Of a stretch of 64,000 nucleotides of DNA, positions 59,272-64,000 are shown piece by piece. The notes under the pieces were generated by a model. That model was not told the origin of the DNA and did not search any database. It was given only the letters and a program-made list of their open reading frames with translations. Position 1 is the first letter of the stretch. Each line of letters opens with the position of its first letter. Origin of the DNA: Arthrobacter sp. S41 (lineage in GTDB: Bacteria; Actinomycetota; Actinomycetes; Actinomycetales; Micrococcaceae); NCBI RefSeq assembly GCF_004320535.1, contig NZ_SIHY01000003.1, forward strand, positions 279,809-343,808, written 5' to 3'. The translations under genes and the position numbers were made by a program.

Positions 59272-60104
59272 GGCTGCGCCTTTGCAGAGGTGGTGGCTAT
59301 GTGAATGCGTGGGCCCAGCTGCTGCAGCTGGGTCATCAGTGCGTCATCAAGTTGATCATCGATCACCACATCGTCGAACTCGGACAGGTTCATCACATGA
59401 TAAATGCCTGCCGATTCATATTTGCTGGAGTCCACCACCAGGATCTTGCGTCGCCCCATCTGCAGCAGGCTGCGTTTGGTGCGCGCTGCCTCGGCATCCG
59501 GGTGTAATAAGGCGTTGTTCTTGATGGCGGTGGTGGAGACAAAAACTGCGTCGGCGGTCAGCCGTTGTGCTTGTTCGACCACGATGGAGCCGAGGAAGGA
59601 ATCGGTTTCGGCATAGTACTGTCCACCGAGGCCCACCATGTCGATATGTGCCATGGCCGAGACCGCGCCCATGAGCGCCAGCGAGTGGGTGATTACCGTG
59701 GAAGGCTCGCGCTCTTCTAGGTGCGCACCGAGCGCCCCAACCGTGGTGGAGTCATCCAGCGCAATCACCGAATTGCGTTCGATCAGCTTGGCGGCGATGG
59801 CGGCAAGCTGACTTTTTAGCTCAGCGTTCAGGTGCCGACGCAGGCGTACATCGCGTTCGGCCAGCCGGGCGGTAATGGCTCGTGCTCCACCGCGGATGCG
59901 CTCGAGCCGGCCTTCCTTGGCCAGGTAGTCCAGGTCGCGGTGGATGGTCATGGCGCTGACCGAGAAGAGCTCGGCCAATTCCTCCACCCGTGAAGTGCGC
60001 ACCTTATTAACGTGCCCGGTGATTTCGTCCCGGCGGGTCTCTGGAGGCAGCCCCTGACTTAAGCCGGGACCATCGTTTTCAACATCGAATTCGTGATTTG
60101 CCAC
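59268..60104 (-). CDS. DeoR/GlpR-family transcriptional repressor
   Basis: 278 residues. After a 23-residue tail comes the helix-turn-helix TSRVEELAELFSVSAMTIHRDLDYLAKEGRLERIRGGA, then the sugar-phosphate sensor with NSVIALDDSTTVGALGAHL and VFVSTTAIKNN. It probably senses a phosphorylated sugar made by the kinase and represses the divergent transporter-dehydrogenase genes as well as its own operon. Confidence 0.93.
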   Translation of the reverse strand: MANHEFDVENDGPGLSQGLPPETRRDEITGHVNKVRTSRVEELAELFSVSAMTIHRDLDYLAKEGRLERIRGGARAITARLAERDVRLRRHLNAELKSQLAAIAAKLIERNSVIALDDSTTVGALGAHLEEREPSTVITHSLALMGAVSAMAHIDMVGLGGQYYAETDSFLGSIVVEQAQRLTADAVFVSTTAIKNNALLHPDAEAARTKRSLLQMGRRKILVVDSSKYESAGIYHVMNLSEFDDVVIDDQLDDALMTQLQQLGPRIHIATTSAKAQP

Positions 60105-60162
60105 ATCTCTGATGATAGATGCTGCGTCTCAAGTCTCAAAACATCACTTTCTTCAAGTTTTT

Positions 60163-60177
60163 AACAGAAAATCTGTT
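60163..60177. promoter_or_regulatory. Operator candidate AACAGA-AAA-TCTGTT
   Basis: A perfect 6-base inverted repeat in the 141-base divergent region between the DeoR and MFS genes, close to where both promoters must lie. It is a good candidate for the DeoR protein. Confidence 0.6.
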
Positions 60178-60245
60178 GAGTTTGTTTGTTTGGTGTTAGA
60201 TTGGTTCAATCGATCACACCGGCAAGGCCGTCGCAAAGGAGCGTC

Positions 60246-61559
60246 ATGACCACAAACTCAACGCCAACACACCCCTCGATCTTTGATCGCCTAGGGCTAC
60301 CGCGTCCGCTCCTATGGGGTTTTGTGGGCCTGATGATCTTCATGATCGGCGACGGCGTAGAAACCAACATCCTCGCCCCGTACCTCACCGGCGAACATGG
60401 CTTCTCCATCCCGCTGGCCGGAACCCTGGTCACCATCTACGGAGTGGCCGTAGCCATCGCTGCCTTCCTCTCCGCTTCGCTTTCCGACCTCTGGGGCCCA
60501 CGCAAGGTGATGTTCATCGGAGCCGGCATCTGGGTGATTTTTGAACTGCTCTTTTTGGGCGTCGCACTGAACACCTCAAGCCTGCCTCTGATCTTTATCG
60601 CCTACGGACTACGCGGATTTGGCTACCCATTTTTCGCCTACGGTTTCCTCGTCTGGATTTCGGCCACCGCCAACGCCAAACGACTGGCCGTGGCCATTGG
60701 CTGGTTCTACGTAGCCTTCAGCTCCGGACTGCCAACCCTCGGCGCACTGACCGCCAGCGCCAGCCTTGAACTCTTCTCCCTGAGCTACTACCAAACCCTT
60801 TGGGTCTCACTGGCCCTGGTGGTCATCGGAGCGGCCATCGCGCTGATCGGCGTGAAGGAAAAGACCGGACGGGCACCGTTGGTGGCCAATCCCGAACAGG
60901 TTTTCAGCACCATGAGCTTCGGCCTGCGCCTGCTGGTGAGCAACCGCAAGGCCCTGATGGTCATGCTCACCCGAACCATCAACTCGGTCCCCACCTACGG
61001 CATGGCCATCTTCTTCCCGGCCCTGTTCGTGGACCGCTTCGGCTGGAGCGTGGGCCAGTTCCTGATCCTGACCACTGTCATCTACGCGGTGAACATCCCG
61101 TTCAACCTGTTCTTTGGCGCACTGGGTGACAAGCTGGGCTGGTCCAAAGTGGTGGTGTGGTTTGGCGCGGTGCTGTGCGCGATCTCCATGGCAGGACTGT
61201 ACCTCGTACCAGCGTGGGCCACCGATCACGGTTACCCCTTCGCCTACCCACTGGCCCTGATCATCGGTGCGATCTTTGGCATCGGGCTGGCAGGTTTTGT
61301 TCCACTCTCGGCCATCGCCGTGTCCCTAGCTCCCGAACATCCAGGGGCAGCCATGGCCTCCTATAACCTCGGCATCGGCGCCGCCGTCTTTGCTGGCCCA
61401 CTGCTGGTCGCCGTGCTCTACAACGTACTTGGTGCTGCGGGCATGGTCTTCCTCTTTGCAGCCCTCTACCTCGTCGCGGCCCTGATGTCCCACGCACTGC
61501 GCGGCACCCAGCCGGGCTTTCAGGGTGTCGCCCAACCCGCCGCCGTCAGCACCCACTAA
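60246..61559 (+). CDS. MFS transporter, probable polyol importer
   Basis: 437 residues from the ATG at 60246 with AAAGGAGCG upstream. About 12 membrane helices; the loop 2-3 motif SASLSDLWGPRKVMFIGAG and a central RxPLVANPEQVF loop. The layout and position resemble ribitol/arabitol permeases. It is directly followed by the polyol dehydrogenase gene. Confidence 0.88.
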   Translation: MTTNSTPTHPSIFDRLGLPRPLLWGFVGLMIFMIGDGVETNILAPYLTGEHGFSIPLAGTLVTIYGVAVAIAAFLSASLSDLWGPRKVMFIGAGIWVIFELLFLGVALNTSSLPLIFIAYGLRGFGYPFFAYGFLVWISATANAKRLAVAIGWFYVAFSSGLPTLGALTASASLELFSLSYYQTLWVSLALVVIGAAIALIGVKEKTGRAPLVANPEQVFSTMSFGLRLLVSNRKALMVMLTRTINSVPTYGMAIFFPALFVDRFGWSVGQFLILTTVIYAVNIPFNLFFGALGDKLGWSKVVVWFGAVLCAISMAGLYLVPAWATDHGYPFAYPLALIIGAIFGIGLAGFVPLSAIAVSLAPEHPGAAMASYNLGIGAAVFAGPLLVAVLYNVLGAAGMVFLFAALYLVAALMSHALRGTQPGFQGVAQPAAVSTH

Positions 61560-61586
61560 TCGATCCTGACTAAGGAGCATTGAATA

Positions 61587-63074
61587 ATGAAACTGAGCAA
61601 CCACACCCTGAACCAGGTTGACCCGCAGGTTCGCACCCCACAGTACGACCGCAAACAAGCCAGCGCCGGCATTGTGCACTTCGGCGTAGGTGGCTTCCAC
61701 CGCGCTCACCAGGCCATGTATCTGAACCGGCTGATGAATCAGGGCCAGGCATTGGACTGGGGAATTATCGGCATGGGCGTTATGGAGTCCGATCAGCGCA
61801 TGCGCGATGTACTCAAGGACAGCGACGGGCTCTACACCCTCGTAGTGAAAAACCCTGATGGCTCCCGCGATGTTGAAGTCATCGGTTCGATCCTCGACTT
61901 CCTCTACGCACCAGATGACATAAACGCCGCCATCAACCAGCTGGCCGATCCTGCGATCCGCATCGTCTCACTGACGGTCACCGAAGGCGGCTACAACGTC
62001 CACCCAGTCACCGGGGAGTTTAATACCGCCAATCCGGCCATCGCCGCCGACCTTGCCAACCCGCAGGCACCACGCACCACCTTCGGGTTGATTAGCGCCG
62101 GGCTGAAGCTGCGCCGAGCCCGTGGCATCGCCCCCTTCACCGTGATGAGCTGCGACAACATCCAAGGTAATGGCGAAGTGGCCCACAAGATGTTTGGTGC
62201 TTTTGCTTCCGCCCTCGATGCCGAGTTCGGCCAGTGGGTCCAAGAGAACGTGTCCTTCCCAAACTCCATGGTGGACCGCATTACCCCGGTCACCACGGAT
62301 GCCGATCGCGCCGACGTCATGCAGCGTTATGGCATCGAGGACGGCTGGCCAGTTGTCTGCGAAGATTTTGAGCAGTGGGTGCTGGAGGACAAGTTTGTTG
62401 CCGGCCGCCCACCCTACGAAGAAGCTGGCGTGCAATTGGTTGACGACGTGGTGCCCTACGAGCTGATGAAATTGCGCCTGCTTAACGCCACCCACCAGGG
62501 CCTATGCTACTTTGGCCACCTCGCCGGCTACCAAGCGGTGCACGACGTGGCCCGCAACAAGTTGTTTGCAGACTTCTTGCTTCGCTACATGAAAAACGAG
62601 GCCGAGCCGACCCTGCGCGAACTGCCCGGCGTTGACCTGGACGCCTACCAGCACAAGCTCATTGAGCGCTACAGCAATGAGTACGTTGCCGATACCGTGG
62701 CCCGCCTCTGCGCGGATTCCTCCGATCGCATCCCCAAATGGCTCATGCCAGTGGTTCGCGAAAATCTTGTCGCCGATCGTGAGGTCACCTTATCCGCAGC
62801 CATCGTCGCCAGCTGGGCTCGTTATGCCGAGGGGACCGATGAAGCGGGCGAAGAGATCACCATCGTGGACCGCTTGGCCGAAGAGGTCAAGGCTGCCGCG
62901 GCTAAGCACAGCGAAGATCCGCTAGCCTTCCTGCGCCAGCGCGACCTCTTTGGGGACGTTATTGATGATGAACGGTTCACCACCCCGTATCTGAAGACCT
63001 TGGAGTCGTTGCATCAGCAAGGCGCTGTGGCCACCCTGGCGCAGCTCATGGATCAGCAGGTCTCCACCCGCTAG
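61587..63074 (+). CDS. Mannitol/arabinitol-type polyol dehydrogenase
   Basis: 495 residues of the long-chain mannitol dehydrogenase family. VHFGVGGFHRAHQAMYLNRL binds NAD, SLTVTEGGYNV and VMSCDNIQGNGEVA follow, FPNSMVDRITPVT and the catalytic KLRLLNATHQGLCYFG (Lys, Asn, His) lie in the C-terminal half. It oxidises mannitol to fructose or D-arabinitol to D-xylulose. Xylulokinase in the same module favours arabinitol, but sequence alone does not decide. Confidence 0.92.
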   Translation: MKLSNHTLNQVDPQVRTPQYDRKQASAGIVHFGVGGFHRAHQAMYLNRLMNQGQALDWGIIGMGVMESDQRMRDVLKDSDGLYTLVVKNPDGSRDVEVIGSILDFLYAPDDINAAINQLADPAIRIVSLTVTEGGYNVHPVTGEFNTANPAIAADLANPQAPRTTFGLISAGLKLRRARGIAPFTVMSCDNIQGNGEVAHKMFGAFASALDAEFGQWVQENVSFPNSMVDRITPVTTDADRADVMQRYGIEDGWPVVCEDFEQWVLEDKFVAGRPPYEEAGVQLVDDVVPYELMKLRLLNATHQGLCYFGHLAGYQAVHDVARNKLFADFLLRYMKNEAEPTLRELPGVDLDAYQHKLIERYSNEYVADTVARLCADSSDRIPKWLMPVVRENLVADREVTLSAAIVASWARYAEGTDEAGEEITIVDRLAEEVKAAAAKHSEDPLAFLRQRDLFGDVIDDERFTTPYLKTLESLHQQGAVATLAQLMDQQVSTR

Positions 63075-63091
63075 CCAACTGGCCTCTGACA

Positions 63092-63130
63092 GCCGGCCCG
63101 CTCGTGCACCCAATGTATGAGCGGGCCGGC
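63092..63130. terminator. Hairpin between the polyol dehydrogenase and the DHFR-like gene
   Basis: GCCGGCCCGCTC at 63092-63103 pairs with GAGCGGGCCGGC at 63119-63130, 15-base loop, between convergent genes. Confidence 0.8.
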
Positions 63131-63131
63131 C

Positions 63132-63689
63132 TTATTGTGCGCGAGAATAGTGAACAGCGATCACGCCGTTGCTTAGTGTCTTGGTATCGAGCAGCTGAAG
63201 ATGACGCGCATCAGGTAAACCAGAGTTGTACAACCGTGGCCCATGCCCAGCGATGATGGGTTGCACTAAAAAGCGATACTCGTCGATCAGCCCTAGCTGA
63301 TCCAATGCTGTTGCCAGCTTGCAGCTGCCCACCAGCACCCCGTTTGCCGTACGCTCCTTGAGCGCCTGAACTGAGCTAGCCAGGTCACCCATAAGGTGGT
63401 GACTGTTGTTCCATGGATACTCGGTTCGAGTGCTAGAAACTACGTATTTGGGCTTGTCCTGCAGCTGGATCGCCCAATCGCGCAATGCCTGGGGTGCGGC
63501 AACTTCCCCGCTAGCCACCAGTGGCCAGTAGTCTTCCATCATTTCGTACGTGGTTCGTCCCCACAGCATAACGCCATGCTGGTTCATGAGGTCAGTGAAG
63601 TAGTCGTGCGTCTCTTCGTCAGCGATGCCGACCCTATGGTCGATACACCCGTCAAGGGTGACATTGATAGCGAACGTTAGCTGCCCCAT
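63132..63689 (-). CDS. Dihydrofolate-reductase-like (RibD C-terminal fold) protein
   Basis: 185 residues from the ATG at 63689, set by AGAGGAG nine bases upstream. The RibD_C/DHFR-like pattern is clear: FAINVTLDGCIDH, MLWGRTTYEMM, KYVVSSTRTEYPW, NGVLVGSCKLATALDQLGLIDEYRFLVQPIIAGHGPRLY. These proteins bind NADPH; most have no known substrate. It is not a true folA. Confidence 0.88.
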   Translation of the reverse strand: MGQLTFAINVTLDGCIDHRVGIADEETHDYFTDLMNQHGVMLWGRTTYEMMEDYWPLVASGEVAAPQALRDWAIQLQDKPKYVVSSTRTEYPWNNSHHLMGDLASSVQALKERTANGVLVGSCKLATALDQLGLIDEYRFLVQPIIAGHGPRLYNSGLPDARHLQLLDTKTLSNGVIAVHYSRAQ

Positions 63690-63790
63690 CTGCGGATTCT
63701 CCTCTGACAACGGCAAGTGCGTGCGTTGACTGTAGAGCCGCTGTCAGCGCAGCGTCAAGGGATCCCAAATGATCTTTGTTCTTAAACAGG

Positions 63791-63822
63791 AAAAAGGGGG
63801 TCGAGCTTCAGCTCAACCCCCT
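63791..63822 (-). terminator. Terminator of the rRNA operon (distal)
   Basis: On the minus strand AGGGGGTTGAGC pairs with GCTCGACCCCCT around a four-base loop (one mismatch) and is followed by TTTTT. It lies downstream of the 5S gene. Confidence 0.7.
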
Positions 63823-63886
63823 ACCAACCAGCAATCAGCGGCCGACAATCAGCAACCAACCCACCAGCTCTGCTGGTTAAACAGGT

Positions 63887-63914
63887 GAGGCCCCAACCAA
63901 AAGGTTAGGGCCTC
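63887..63914 (-). terminator. Terminator of the rRNA operon (proximal)
   Basis: GAGGCCCCAACC and GGTTAGGGCCTC form a 12-base stem with one mismatch and an AAAA loop, about 28 bases after the 5S end. Together with the distal hairpin it makes a double terminator, usual for rRNA operons. Confidence 0.7.
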
Positions 63915-63941
63915 AAACCAACATTCATCTTTATTAAGTTA

Positions 63942-64000
63942 AGTCCGGCGGTGACCTACTCTCCCACACCCTCACGAGTGCAGTACCATCGGCGCAGTGG
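63942..64000 (-). rRNA. 5S rRNA (3' part, runs off right edge)
   Basis: The minus strand reads GCGCCGATGGTACTGCACTC and GGGTGTGGGAGAGTAGGTC, the conserved 3' half of actinobacterial 5S rRNA, ending near CGCCGGACTT. The 5' half lies outside the window, so an rRNA operon should follow to the right. Confidence 0.93.

Noticed and set aside
1..64000. CRISPR arrays and prophage
   Set aside because: No regularly spaced direct repeats with unique spacers, and no capsid, terminase or integrase genes were seen.

Overview
The window looks like chromosomal DNA of a mid-GC actinobacterium, most likely of the Micrococcaceae (Arthrobacter/Glutamicibacter type). The grounds are actinobacterial families (DUF3151 next to a class II aldolase, MTH1187-type thiamine-binding protein, FHA-FtsK secretion ATPase, receptor Ser/Thr kinase), frequent GTG/TTG starts and tRNA and 5S sequences of actinobacterial type. 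The genus is an inference; no database was searched.

Layout. 1-396 is the start of a DUF4956 membrane protein that runs off the left edge. 400-6040 is a scrapyard of polymorphic-toxin parts. It holds two paralogous small membrane proteins that may be immunity proteins, a pre-toxin remnant broken by a frameshift and a stop, an orphan toxin domain with a possible immunity gene clipped by an IS end, one complete and one truncated ISL3-type element, and a toxin tail cut off by an IS. 6060-12216 (minus) carries a 1917-residue RHS/YD-repeat protein and a WXG100 protein. 12592-23837 (plus) is a type VII-like secretion operon: a very large coiled-coil lipoprotein, a membrane-anchored periplasmic-binding-fold protein, an FHA-FtsK/SpoIIIE ATPase with three ATPase modules, a YehR-like lipoprotein, a DUF805 protein and an unknown membrane protein. 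A convergent receptor Ser/Thr kinase (23948-25900) closes the locus. EccB, EccD, EccE and mycosin homologues are not visible, so this is not an ESX/T7SSa set.

25996-31000 is housekeeping: DUF3151, fba, an M23 peptidase, a TrmH-type methyltransferase and a NagD-type phosphatase. 31136-33000 holds a solitary HsdR-N-type nuclease followed by decayed IS3 DNA. 33069-39974 is a sugar module (GH3 glucosidase, ABC importer, divergent LacI regulator with two clear operators). 40054-50813 carries pyrE, MarR genes, nadE, a small membrane/regulator operon behind a perfect 33-nt palindrome, an acyl-CoA hydrolase, xthA, a Glu-Asp-Phe-Asp tRNA cluster, a zincin, an NlpC/P60 hydrolase with EPKPTKTA repeats, and a tandem Usp. 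50984-63716 carries a purine permease, a methyltransferase, a GNAT enzyme, an O-methyltransferase pseudogene with three in-frame stops, azlCD, a GDPD, and a polyol catabolic module (DeoR, xylulokinase, MFS, mannitol/arabinitol-type dehydrogenase). The right edge cuts into a 5S rRNA gene whose rRNA operon lies beyond the window.

How it works together. The RHS protein is the probable cargo of the secretion operon, with the WXG100 protein as partner or co-substrate. The kinase and the FHA-bearing ATPase form a plausible phospho-regulatory pair. The 400-6040 debris is what repeated exchange of RHS tips would leave behind. The RHS tip itself has no toxin fold that I recognise.
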